Shown: positions 35,199-46,900 of the stretch, one piece after another
How positions within the stretch are numbered: position 1 is the stretch's first letter
How the letters are laid out: each line of letters starts with the position of its first letter
DNA from: Glossina fuscipes
Taxonomy: Eukaryota > Arthropoda > Insecta > Diptera > Glossinidae
Reading direction: 5' to 3'
DNA: 64,000 nt
Assembly (NCBI RefSeq): GCF_014805625.2
Contig: NW_023998526.1
Span: 620,467 to 684,466 of the forward strand
Program-made: the position numbers and the translations under genes
The notes under the pieces: model-generated
Database searches by the model: none
What the model was told of the DNA's origin: nothing
Seen by the model: only the letters and a program-made list of their open reading frames with translations

Positions 35199-35800
35199 CT
35201 ATGTGTGTGTACAAACGTTATTTCTTTTAGTAAAATACGAGAAATGTTTGATAATGATGGGAAAAGGAGCATCGGAGATGCATAACAAAATTAGTGGCGA
35301 AGAGATACAAGTTAAGTTGACATGAGGAAATGTATAATCAGTTGATAAATGTGTTCGTCTTCCATCATCTAAAACACAAAGATCGCTTTGAATAAATAGT
35401 CTTTCCAATAAGATATCATTACAATTGCTTCTTCCAGAAATCCAGATCCTCTTCTGGCTGTAAAAGTCTCCAATAACAATCACTGGTGCAGAAAGTGTAA
35501 AGAAAAAATTTTTGTTGGAAAAATAATTGCGAAGGGAGAAAGTGCCAGAACTGTAAACTTGTTGTTCAAGTTTATTTCGAATTGTATGATTAAATGCTTG
35601 CGTTTAGACTGATGTGTCTATGAGGGATGTTACCTTTAATAAAGATGCAATCTCTTCGTTTTGGGAATGAGTTTTGATAAGCGTTTACAAAGTATCTAAT
35701 GTGGGTGAGAGTAAATTAAAATAAATCTTGAAAAGATACAAAGCTAACGTCAAAAACTCTTATCATTTGTAGTTCACTGGAATTGTCAATGAGTCCTTAC
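35199..35800 (-). pseudogene. LINE endonuclease relic (Jockey/I-type)
   Basis: On minus the frame at 35483-35199 reads MIVIGDFYSQKRIW (GDFN motif with N changed to Y). It continues DLCVLDDGRRTHLSTDYTF and then PHVNLT (usual HIDLT), then FPIIIKHF (usual GSDHFPI). These are the conserved C-terminal motifs of the AP-type endonuclease in insect LINEs. Immediately upstream, in other frames, RNYFSNKNFFF runs into the VIVIGDF box, and further up IASLLKVTSL is seen. The endonuclease nicks target DNA to prime reverse transcription. The catalytic histidine box is degraded (SDAPFPI instead of GSDHFPI). Confidence 0.75.
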
Positions 35801-36480
35801 ATGTTCCATTGTAACATTTGATTTTTTCGATTGTATTATCATGCTTGGTAAAGCTCTTAAGTTAACATGTAGACATAGTCATCATAAATGTTGCTAAGGT
35901 TATTCTTGCTACATTTAGTTAAAAATTGATTTCTTGATTCCTTTTGATTTCTTTGATTGAAGAATCAAAATTGTTGTTCTTGCACTTGTTGTTTTTGATT
36001 TTTTGTATTTGTTTGGGTGGAATTGGACTGATAGTTCGATGAGTGGCTCAGTTCAGTCGATGGTTTCGAGGAACTGGTTGACGTTGGCTAACGGCAAGTT
36101 TGTTTTAACTTCGTCAGAATTGCGTTTCGGTTTATGGTTTTTTGAAAATGAAGCCTTTTTTTGGGGGACACAATGGCGTCAATATAGCTATTTTAGTAGA
36201 GGGTAGTAATATCCCATATTTACAACGAGCTTCCCTCATGCTCAAGTAGCTTTTAGTCTTCCTTTTTAAAATTTTCCGCATTTGTAACGAAGAAAGGCTG
36301 TTCTTATCTAAAGCGTAGCGGTCATCATTGGAGTGGATGCAGAAGGTACGAGAACTTACACCAAGACTATTCGGAAAGTGTGTATCGTCCGCATACAAAT
36401 GTACGGTAGGGGTTCTGTCGGTCTGCTTTGACCAGTAATATCGTAAGAGCGGTATGCCGTTATTCAATATCACATTTTTT
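35801..36480 (-). pseudogene. Possible ORF1 remnant upstream of the LINE endonuclease
   Basis: On minus, 36473-36132 and following frames give protein-like text: KASFSKNHKPKRNSDEVKTN, then LPLANVNQFLETID. This lies where ORF1 should lie relative to the endonuclease. I do not recognise a named domain. An isolated YADDT in this frame is out of order for an RT motif and is likely chance. Confidence 0.35.
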
Positions 36481-37284
36481 TGTAAGAATAGCGGCTTGCC
36501 GTTATGAAAGGAGATCGAGATGAAAGAGATGTTTTAATTTTGGTGTTCAGTTAGCATTTTTTTTGTTCGGAGTGTATTTCTTACCGAAAGAGGATACGTA
36601 AATAAATTTGTTGAATGTGTTGCATTAAGTTAAGCGATTTAATCCAGCACATTAATCCTTTGATTTAGATGTGAAAAAATTTGAGTCGAGAGCTAAATGT
36701 AATAAATGAATGTTTAAACTTTAAATATAGGAGTAATAAAGCAAGTAAAGTTTGCTAGTTTTTTTCTTTTATGCAAATGATGATATTTTTGAAAAACGGA
36801 AAAAAGTGAAAAATTAAAAAAAAGGGGAAAAAAGGTGAAAGTGTGGATTGTTACGTATTGTGTAAACAAATAAAGGGTTTCCATTTAATTTGTGGAATTC
36901 ATCTTTCGTCTGCAATTGTTAGTTACTTTATTAAAAATTTGAACAACACAGTAAAATCCTTTAAAACTTAATTAGATGCGAGAGTTTTTCTTTTGTTTTC
37001 GTGTCGTTTTCTGTCATGTACACATGCCTATACCCTCAGATAGTGACTATTTGTTCTACACAAGCAAAAAAAAACACAAGCAAGTATTGAAAAAGAAAAA
37101 AAAGGAAGCCAAGAAATACAGTAAAGCAATAACAAAATTGATTTGAACGGATATGTTTGTGTGAGTGAACGCGCCTAAATAAATGTCTTTAACGATTGTA
37201 ATTCTTCAACTTGAAAGCTAAAATTTTGTTAGCAAAAACTACCGAATAAACTACTTTTTAAATTCTGAGCACCGTTTATCAGTA
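36481..37284. other. Unassigned AT-rich sequence
   Basis: Purine-rich stretches (for example 36785-36845 and 37060-37110) occur. No element or gene recognised. Confidence 0.4.
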
Positions 37285-37850
37285 ATGGCGCCGAAGCTCA
37301 CCTCCAAAAAACCCAACAATACCAATCCAAATTTCCTCTATGCCACGACTGTAACCGACGGAAGTATCAGTCCCACATCATCAGGCCTACCATCTAGTAC
37401 AGACCCGGCTAAATCGCAATACTCCTCGCCATCGGAGGACGAATCATTTGAAGATTATTGTGAAAATGAATTGGACAGCATACTCTTGAACCATGGCGAC
37501 CAATTGCATGATCGAACAATTAACGCAAAATTAATTTGAACGGTTTAGGCGTCGAGTTAGAGTTATAACCTCATAGTGGTCCGTCCTCATCCCACGACAA
37601 TGATGTAAACGTTTTGCCGAGAGATAATTAGGCGCGCATGAGCCCGCGCCGTACAACAAGTAGTTCCGGCAGGTGGAAATTGCCTTACCCAGTCAACTTT
37701 ATAGATTATCGAGTTTTAACTCATCTGGCCGTAGTTCCAACGATACAACCGAAGGCACGTATAGCGATGTTAGTTTGGAGAACGTTCAAAATATTAGTTG
37801 TACGCGTAAAAGCAAAACGTCTAAAATTGAGCGTTACCTGATTTTCCTTG
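37285..37850 (+). pseudogene. Decayed serine-rich reading frame, unknown family
   Basis: An ATG at 37285 opens an 84-codon frame with a composition unlike the AT-driven noise around it. It starts MAPKLTSKKPNNTNPN, is rich in Ser/Thr/Pro, and carries an acidic segment SEDESFEDYCENELDSIL. After the stop, other plus frames continue in a similar style: HSGPSSSHDNDVNVL near 37572, and SSFNSSGRSSNDTTEGTYSD near 37697-37756 followed by SLENVQNISCTRKSKTSK. Codon third positions are also more mixed here. The picture is one frame of about 180-190 residues broken by frameshifts and stops. It might be gag or ORF1 of an LTR element or LINE, or a decayed host exon. No domain is recognised and no splice sites convince me. 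Confidence 0.45.
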
Positions 37851-40752
37851 ATCTTTCCTTTTTAAAACCTAAATATATAAAGTACCTCAAGGCGGGGTTG
37901 CTAATATCATAATTATGGAGAATGTTTAGTAACTAAGAGCCTATTCTCAACAACAACAACTTTCCAGACAATCCAGACATCGGCTAAAGCAAGAACCCTT
38001 TGCCGTAAATATCAGGCAAGATCCGTGGACACCTATCATCAGTGAAAATTTGGGAACAACACACTAAGAAAGGACTAACGAACGGCGTACAGTACGGACA
38101 ACAGACCTTACAAACGGACTTACACAGTGTGAACTCATTGAAGGTTTGATTGAATCTTTTATTTTATTTTATTTTTTTACCCTATTTCAAGATCAAATTT
38201 TTTTTGTTGTTTCCATTTTTATTAAATTTTTTTGTCATGCGACACAGCTTGCCTATATAAATTTGTCAACGCTCTACCGTGCAAGAGCTATGCCCGTGAC
38301 AAGTGTTAAGACGGTAGCCCATCTGTGTCCCCTCTTATATCTTTTTTTTGTGTGACCAAGGACCTAGAAATTTATTCATCTTATTGAATTTAGGCTGCTG
38401 GATTTTATATTTATATAAATCAACATCTGCAGTAGGCAGTAGCGGTCAAAAGTGACAACAGTTTTACCTATACCGGACCAAGGCTTTCCTTCAGCGTTAA
38501 GTTTGGTGAATTTAGAGATTTCGACAACACCTTTGCATATCATTAGACAAGGGGCATTTATAATAACTTTCACCGAGTTTAGCTTTTCGCATAGTTTCGA
38601 TGCGACTAGGCGTAAGTTGGGAACACAATTGCTTTTAAAATATTCTCTTTAACGCGAGAATTTCGGACAACAACTAGTAAACTTCCGCTGCTTAAAAGTG
38701 AAATAGAGCCAATCTTAGATGATATACCGCCTAAACCTTTTTTTACTACAAATGGGGTTGGTTTGTACATTAAATTTTCTTAAAATGTAATAACAATAAA
38801 TTAATTGTACATTCTAGGAGTGGTAATTGCTGACAATGACGGCAAATTTTTTAGGTCGTTTTTTAGGAATAAGATCTGGATTCGATAAAGCCAGGATATT
38901 ATTAGAGCTCTGAGCGTGATTGAAATCGTCACCGTTGACTTATGAATTATTGAAGACACTCACCTTATACATATATACTTTTATATTTACAAAATTCTGA
39001 TGAAAATCGCACAGTTTTTAAATTTCCCAAATTTTTTTTCCTATCAAGCGTTTTCTTACTACAGCAGTAAACTAGAATAACCAAGAATAGTGCGCCACCG
39101 GTGGAGTGGAAAATAACTAGGTCCATCAAATCGCGCTGAATAAAGTCTTCAGACATCTTAAGAGTAACTGATTTTGCGGATGAAAAAAAAGATCACATGT
39201 TCTTGTCGTTTCGAAGCAAATCTTATTTTGACATGCGCAAAGTACTCGTTGGAAATGATTTTTTGAATATGTAAAGACGCTTCTGCAGCAGCTTAGAATT
39301 TTTGGAGGCGGATAGCGCTGATGAAAATATTATCAACTATTATTTGTGTGACCAATATATGACGATTCTTAACTGCTTTCTTTTATGATTACCTATTGCA
39401 ACTCAAACTCTAAGCAACAAGTTTGAAAATATACATGGAACTTCCTGAAGTAATTAAACAAACTTCCACATACTTGTATATTAATGTATTGAAGAATATT
39501 TTAAAAGAGGAAAAATCCGTACTGATTACGTTATGAAAAATTAGGAAAGGTCTATGTACAAAAGAAATTAATAGAACAAAATTTAAAGTCGACTCATTAG
39601 TCATGATCGAAATTGTCTTCTTTATAACATAATATTGCATTGTCGCTCTCCTCTTTCCACCATTTCGAAAACAATGGAAACCATCCCAAAACATACACGA
39701 AAAAGAAGCTGATCAAATTTTGGCCATGGAAAAAGCCGCTAAAAGAAGATCAATTTGCAATTGTCTTTGACTAAACTAACCCGTTAAGTCAGCGGAGTAA
39801 AAGGAATATCCTTACGATATATAGGGTTATAGATGGACGGACATACCGACAACACAAAATCACATTTCTTCACTTCAAGGTAATTTCATTCAATTTAAAA
39901 TATTTTGATGATTTCATTTCATATTCTTTATATGAACAAATCGTGATTTTCGGATTGATTTCAACTGAACGTGTGGATGTGCTGAAATCGTTTCCATGTG
40001 AACACGCCATAAAAGTATATTTAAGAAATCTTCTGTTTACAAATAAACAAAAGAGCTAACAAGAAATGGAGACTAATTTTAAATAAATTAAACATTGTAA
40101 AGATAATTAATTAAGAAGAGCAATTGGCAACAATGTATCGAAAGCAATAACTCAACGTACCTGATAAATGTATAACTACCTATACGTACGTAATGTGTAC
40201 AGGCGTATATTTACATCGAATTTTTCAAACGCTTAAACATCAACAAAAGGGGTGAATGAAGAAGAAGACCGAAGACAAAAAAGTATATATGTTTGCAATC
40301 GAATCTTAAATTCTGCTCACTTAAAGATTTCTAACTGTGTGTTCTTAAGATACAGAATCTCATGGTTAGTAAAGGAAATCTTCTAACCGGTAAATACCTA
40401 TTCTTCTTGGAAATCGAAACATAATGAAATCTATTAAATGTTTTCGTTTTTTAATCCTTAACGACACGAAGCCATACTTTCCAAAAACTAATTTTTACTT
40501 TTTGTAGTTTATGATGCATATTCAATGTTTTATGTTACGAAAGAGGACAGCAAGCTAATCTGTAGGAACACAAATTTTTAACATGCTAAGCATATCCGAA
40601 TTTGCAATCGATAACCTTCGCCTCTACTTCAATGTCCATCAAGTCAAATATGAAAAGAATGCTTATGTCTCGAAGGACACTTTTTTAATGGTTTAGGCTT
40701 GTTACTTCATCCTTCATTTAACAAATGCATTGCAAGACCGCATTAATACGCA
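37851..40752. other. Unassigned sequence
   Basis: No element identified. Open frames on both strands at 38376-38652 overlap, and neither shows a motif. At 39840-39855 a 'gatggacggacata' string recalls the end of the dispersed fly repeat, but the rest is missing. T-rich tracts are frequent at 38150-38350. Confidence 0.4.
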
Positions 40753-41118
40753 GTGTTCTTCCTCTTTAAGCATTTCGTTTGCGCCGAAAAAAGGAAGAAG
40801 ACTAGTACTTTCCAGTACGAAGAAATGGAGAACAGATGGCTTCCATGTAATTTTGCACTTAAACGCGTCCGTTGTACGCAGTCGTTTCACACTTATCAGG
40901 TTGAACATAATTATTCTTATGAAGAACGCCATCGTAGCATCATCAATATTAATGTTCTACTGGCTTCTAAACGGACGTTTATGTCTGCATTGGCTGTGCG
41001 TATGACCACCGCTTTGTTCTTATGGCGGCAAGATTGTATTGAGAAAGGCAAAAAACACATAACCCATATTGAAGTATATAACGCCTATATCATTTGGGAA
41101 GCAAAGAACGTTCGCTAA
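40753..41118 (+). other. 121-codon open frame, unknown, doubtful
   Basis: This is the longest open frame away from recognised elements. It starts MFFLFKHFVCAEKRKK, has a mixed charged middle (NYSYEERHRSIININVLL) and ends WEAKNVR with TAA, followed by a run of A. I recognise no domain. An overlapping plus frame (40730-41005) is also open. It could be chance, or a piece of an old element. No initiation context or splice evidence decides it. Confidence 0.2.
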
Positions 41119-44100
41119 TAAAAAAAACCCACATGAAGTAGAAATCAATTTTATTTATTTGTGCCTTATAATAAATTTAAAGTACCTCACAAAAAATTTC
41201 GTTCACATCATCTAATTTTTTTACATATAATTTACAATGCTAACTCTTTCAAGCCTTTGAAAGCAAACTTCCTAGGGGCAAACTGTTGCAGGCAGATGGG
41301 TATCGCTAAATCTACACGTTGGATCACGCTGATATTTGTAGATGTTATTAGCTCTCTACTTTTGCGATCATCTTTCTCAAAAAAATAATTAATTTCTTAA
41401 ACTTAACTATACCTACACTGAATAAAATTTATAAAACAAGAACTGGGCGTGTTTGTAGGCTGTAAGAAGTTTGAAAGCGCCTCGGGTTAACATGTGCGTG
41501 AATATGTTGGAACGAATGTAAGAATTTAAGTATTTGTAAGACTGCGTTTATTATATAAAATAGTATTAGATAGCAAGTTCAAAATAGGACAAGCTAAGTA
41601 TGTTAAACCTAAACTAAATACTGTAGATTGATTTTTTTAAACAATCCCAAATGAGAAGGAAATGAGAAGGAAATCATCAAATGAGAAGGAAAAGAAAAAA
41701 GCCATTTCCTACATATTAAAAGCTTAAGCGCCTATGTACAATTAGGTAAAAATGGGTGAAATAAAATTTATTTTTACCCTTTAGTTCACTTAAATAAAAG
41801 GTTTTTTAATTAAATTTTTTTATACATATTATTTAATTTCCTTTTAATTCATAGCAGCCTAAACATTAGTAATTTCAAAAATTTCTTGGGATAAAAGCAA
41901 AACCGAAAACGAAAAAAATCTTTTCTTACTAAATGAACTTATCGGAAATGCCTTATGAGCTTCCTTCTAAAATGTTATTTTTATAGTCCTTTTGTCGCAT
42001 TCTGTGTAGAATTACAGTAAAGAATTCGATAAAGATCGAACTTGGCTTCACTTTCGCGAATCATTTATTTTTCATCTTGTTAAATTTCTAAACGACCACA
42101 AGTTAAAATAACGAAAATTGTAATTTTGTTATTAACAATTTGAATGGAAATATAAAAACAGATGAGGAGAATTTCCTGAAACGTTTTATAATCATATAAG
42201 AAAATTACACCAGTTAGGTGGTGGTAAAATTGCTTGATGACAGCCATTTTGGTACTCGATGACAAAGTCAGCTGGGCTTCTCATTCGTTGCATTTAAGAC
42301 AGAATACTTTTAATAACATCGGCGTCTCTATAACAAAATAATGCAGCTAAAAGGAATAAATAAATAAACAAAACAAACATAAAATTTGCAAAATAAGTTT
42401 GTTAAAAAATTGAAATCTATTGAATAAATCCAAAAACTAACATCGGCTTTTTCTCTTTAATATATAGACAAAAAAGCCAACTATTGATGAGGCAACGACT
42501 TCTGATGTAGGAATGGACACGTGCGAATCTCGTTCAGGGGTATGAAGTAAATTAGTTTTCACTACATTTCTTAAATTGACGACGGCAATATTTGTATTAT
42601 TTCCTAAAACAATTTAAGCCTTTTTGTTGTCGCGGGCGTTTAACTCGACGCCACAATGTTGATATGGATTTCCGTAACAAATTATATATATATTTTTTTT
42701 TTGGTATGTTGAACAGAGATAGACTAAGCCAATAGATCAAATTATATGTTACTTATTTTCAGGTGCCACCATATAAAAATTGGTAAATGAAAATACAATG
42801 ATGTTTACGATTAAAATGATGATTTAATCTAATGAACAGAAGAATGTCTTGTGCCATCTTCCTATGATTTCAACAGTTTTTTATGTTGTAGTTGAACGAG
42901 AATAATTGTTAAAGTTCATTTAAGTTGATATTGTGTTAGTTTAGCTGGTTATAGCAAAAATAAAATGTAAGCATACATCATAAATTTGCCATAAATCATA
43001 ACAAATGTATTACTATCATTTTCATTGTTTAGTAAAGGTAAATAATAATAATTTATAAATCGCTGGCATTAAACAATGATCCACTATCCGGGATTCCTTA
43101 AGATATAACTTAGAAAATGCTCCAGAAGCAAATCGACAATGAAAGACCGTCCAACAATTATTAAAGAAGCAGACTCAATTATCAAAGTAGAAAATTCGAG
43201 GTTGATGACGAGGAACTTAGTTATTAGCCCTTTATCTATATATAATAATTTTAAATCTAACAAAACTTGCATATTTTTAGGTAGTATAACGGGACTGGAA
43301 TCATTTCCAGAGTCCCTCTGCATTTCATAACAATTCTCTGGTGCGTTCGACCTTCTTCCATCAAATGATACAAAATAATGGGGTTAAGACAAAACAATTA
43401 CTTTTTTGGTTTGGTTCACTTGTTTGCAAGCAATCGATTTTGTTTTGAATTTATTTTGTTTTCAATTTACAGCTGTTTTCTCTTGTAAATGCAACTCTAA
43501 ACAACCAGACATGAACTCTTATCCTTTCCTGAACACTTTTTCTTTCGCGTAATTTGGCAACTATCAGAGAACGTATTTAAAAGCCGTTGTGCTGACTTTA
43601 ATCCAAAAAGCCATTGTCGTCAAACAATTTTGAATGCTATCACATACGTGAGCCTAAACCACTCGAAAAACGAAAATGGAAGCTAACTTTCAATTACGTG
43701 ATAATCCTCCAGAATTGCAGCAATTCTGTGTAGAATTAAATTCATCATACAAAAAGTACGAATTATACATACAATGTTTTTTTTAGGTTGTTGTTTAAAT
43801 TTTGAATTAGAAAGAGACGGAAATTGTCGTACATGTACTATGGGCTCCAAGTTTTTTTTTTAAGGTGTTGTTTACTTTTGTCTGTGAATTACTGCCTACC
43901 TTGCTTGCCGCTGAATAAAACGATGGCTTCTTAATCCTTAAACTAAACGCAGTGGTTCAATTTGTCAGATTAAAATGAACAATGTAGTTTTTGCGGGGTT
44001 TATAGTTCTGTCACAAAAAAATAACAGTTGCTCGAACTTTCATTTTTCCTGTGTCATTTGAAGGAGAGTGCTGGTAAGTCTTTCCGAGTGACGAACAGAC

Positions 44101-45020
44101 AAACTGTAAACATCGGCGATAAAACTTGGCAGCCATGTTCGCGACGGATTTTAGCCAGACGTGCTGTATTACAGTTTGATTTACGAAACACAACTGTCGT
44201 TATGGAAAGCTACTAATTGCAATTTATGTATTTGGGAGGAAAAACGTCCTGAAGAAATTTGGACTCATATAGCGAAAGTCACTCAGGAGTTTGCAGTTCC
44301 GGAATAGAACACCCTATCCCGTGAGCTGTCATCAGTTGACATTACCTTTTCCAATTAAGAAGTGTTTCAATTGATGACTTATTGCTTCCTTTCTTATGAT
44401 GATACCCAAGTTATGCATATTGTAGCTCAATGCATTGCCATTGTAACTCCTAAATTTTTTATAATAGCCTTTCAATTTTACCACAAATTTGCCGAACATT
44501 TGTTCATACACCTATATAATACATTTTTTAATAATTTTTGCCATTACTTTGCAATTCAGTGGCCATATTTGCTTCCTCATTCTCCTTGCTGGATTCCGCA
44601 TCCTTTATTGCTTATACCAAAAAGAATACCAAATGTTTCTCACTTTGCGCAAAGTGTTCTCTATTATTTTACATACCTCAAAATATAAATTTTTATAGAC
44701 GAATTTGCAGTTAACATAAAAGTCTTCGGCATACATTTTTAATTTATTGCCAGAAACATTGACTCCTTTCGAATTGCTCTCAGTCTCATATCTGCTCTAC
44801 AATACTGTGAATCCGTGCTAATCTAGTTTGGTTTGAAATTTTGTTAAACTCAGTTGACGATACGATCAATGCATCAATATATCTTTTGGCTGTTGACGTT
44901 TTGATAGATAGGTAAATCGGTAAACACCATCATGTCAATCAAAACGATTTTATTTACTCTTCGATTTAGTTTTTGAATCCTGCCTAATATTCAAATTAAC
45001 GATATACTGTACTGTGATAA
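41119..45020. other. Unassigned AT-rich sequence
   Basis: No element or gene recognised over nearly 4 kb. Small items: the unit 'aaatgagaaggaa' occurs three times within about 41649-41693. A T-rich run lies near 42687-42702. A TATA-like gtatttaaaag at 43573-43583 precedes a 36-codon frame at 43676-43786. The frame at 44362-44688 is aromatic and hydrophobic in an AT-driven way. Confidence 0.45.
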
Positions 45021-45331
45021 TTTATTTATTTTATTTATTCCGCTTATACTAGAAACTCAACTAAACAAATAACAGTCGAGTTCAATAGGCTCTTAATGCA
45101 AAACTAATATTAATTAACAATAAAATTGAGTATAAGCATAATAAAACAAATAAGAAAAAAAAAAAGAAAAAAAAGCATGTACACTATCAGCATAGGAGCA
45201 CACTTACAATCGGTACAGGACCAAATTGCAAATGGACCCCTAAGCCATCGCAAACATGCATAAGCCTGGCAACCGATAATAAATTGACAATAATTCACTT
45301 TCGAAACGTAACGACTTTTTAAGGATAAGAG
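45021..45331 (-). other. 3' UTR and tail of the CR1-like LINE
   Basis: This follows the ORF2 stop region and ends in an AATAA-type tail at 45021-45039 (plus reads ttatttatt). It contains a pyrimidine tract on minus (plus 45149-45175 is A-rich). The same UTR is present at 17453-17690, which fixes its extent. It likely holds the RT recognition signal for target-primed reverse transcription, by analogy with other LINEs. Confidence 0.8.
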
Positions 45332-46900
45332 CTAGTTTAAGTACGACATAGGTAAATCGCGCGTATTAAGCAATGTTGCTTTAATGGACTTTAAAGAGTC
45401 CGATAACGAGAATAAGTGGTAGACGTCATTTAGGTTCTTGCAAACGACTCTGAGCGGATTGAACAGCCCATAATTAAATTTACACTGATTAAGCTTAACC
45501 AAGATAAAGTGCCTAGAGAAGCGGTTAGGGACATTAAAGCTTATTTCACCAAGCAATGAAGGCGAGTCAATGGCACCATTTATTACTTTAATTAGAAACG
45601 AAACGCCAAGAACAAATCTACGTTTCTCAAGAGACTGTAGGGACAGCAGAAGCAACCTATTTTCATACGGAGGAAGAGAGGCAATCGGATCCCAACCCAA
45701 ATTTCTAAGGGCAAACAGCAAGAATTGCTTTTGAACAGATTCAATTGAATCTACGCAGCACCTATATGAAGGAGACCACATAACTGAGGCATACTCGAGT
45801 ATGGGTGTACAGCCTTTTCGTAATGTAGGGATCATCAAGCTCTTTGGACCACCTTTATATAAAACCAAGCGCGGACCTAGCTTTGCTAATCGAGAGCTCA
45901 ATATGCAAGTTAAAACGTAACCTATGGTCAAATAGAATGCCTACATCTGTAATCGAATCGACGTCCTCCAACTTATGCGAATCTATGAAATACTGAGTAA
46001 TGAATGACTTTCTTCTTGAGAATGAAAGCTTCTTACATTTACTCAGATTTAGTTTCAGGAGATTCAAAGAGCACCATGCAACAAGATTATCCAAATCACC
46101 TTGAAACTGATGTGATTGCGATGCAACAGAGAAGGAAGAAAACAGTTTCACATCATCAGCATACATTAAGATCTGGCTGGAATTAACCGCCGATGGGAGA
46201 TCGTTAATATATAAACTAAATAAAATGGGACCTAAGTGACTTCCTTGAGGTACGCCAGACGTAACGGGGAATTCATCCGAGGTGGTGAAGTTAAACAAAA
46301 CCCTGAAGGATCTATTGTGCAGATAAGAGCTTATCGATTTCACTAAGTAGGGTGGGAAACCGGAGGCTTGGAGTTTAAAGATAAGTAGTCTATGGTTAAC
46401 CATATCAAATGCTTTGCTTAAATCAGTATAAATAACATCTGTGCGAGAGCCACTAGAAAAAGCTTTGAAAACATGACACGTAAACTCTAACAAGTTGGTG
46501 ACTGTAGATCGCCCTTTCCGAAAGCCGGAGAAATATACGAATTAATGGCAAAGGCCAAATGCTGAGTCACAATACGCTCGAACAACTTGGGCAAGACACT
46601 CAACTTGGCTATGCCTCTGTAGTTCTCAACAAATTGTCTACTTCCACTCTTGTGGATAGGAATAAGGAAACTAGTCTTCCAACATGAAGGGAAAACACCT
46701 GAATACAAGGACATGTTAAAAATCTTTGAGGTCACACCACACAACTCGACAGCGCAAGATTTAAGTACACATGACGGAATTCCATCAGGTCCAGGCGAAC
46801 AACTGTATTTTAGAGAACTCAACCCTTTGAAAACATAATCTTCCGAAATAACCAAGTTGGGTATTGAAACCGATATGGATAGGATATGGGTAGTTTGCTG
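45332..46900 (-). pseudogene. LINE ORF2, reverse transcriptase half
   Basis: In order on minus: the pre-palm GLSSLKYSCSPGPDGIPSCV; a fingers motif FLIPIHKSGSRQFVENYRGI; GFRKGRSTVTNLLEF across a frameshift near 46530; and motif A DVIYTDLSKAFDMVNHR. Then come the primer-grip region TSGVPQGSHLGPILFSLYIN and motif C YADDVKLF (YADD at 46152-46163). The thumb-like DSITDVGILFD follows. After a further frameshift near 45860 comes the C-terminal part (YASVMWSPSYRCCVDSIE, then NPLRVVCKNLNDVYHLFS). The motif A and C aspartates are intact, so catalytic residues survive even though the frame does not. No RNase H domain follows, which agrees with CR1/Jockey-type elements. Confidence 0.9.

Noticed and set aside
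36132..36473. YADDT in a minus frame, as in an RT catalytic box
   Set aside because: No other RT motif is near, and the order is wrong, since endonuclease lies downstream of it on the same strand. Probably chance.
38376..38652. Overlapping open frames on both strands looking protein-like
   Set aside because: I could not match either strand to a family. Mutual overlap means at most one is real, and neither is supported.
44362..44688. 108-codon plus-strand open frame rich in aromatic residues
   Set aside because: Typical of T-rich DNA, with no motif, overlapped by another open frame at 44489-44698.
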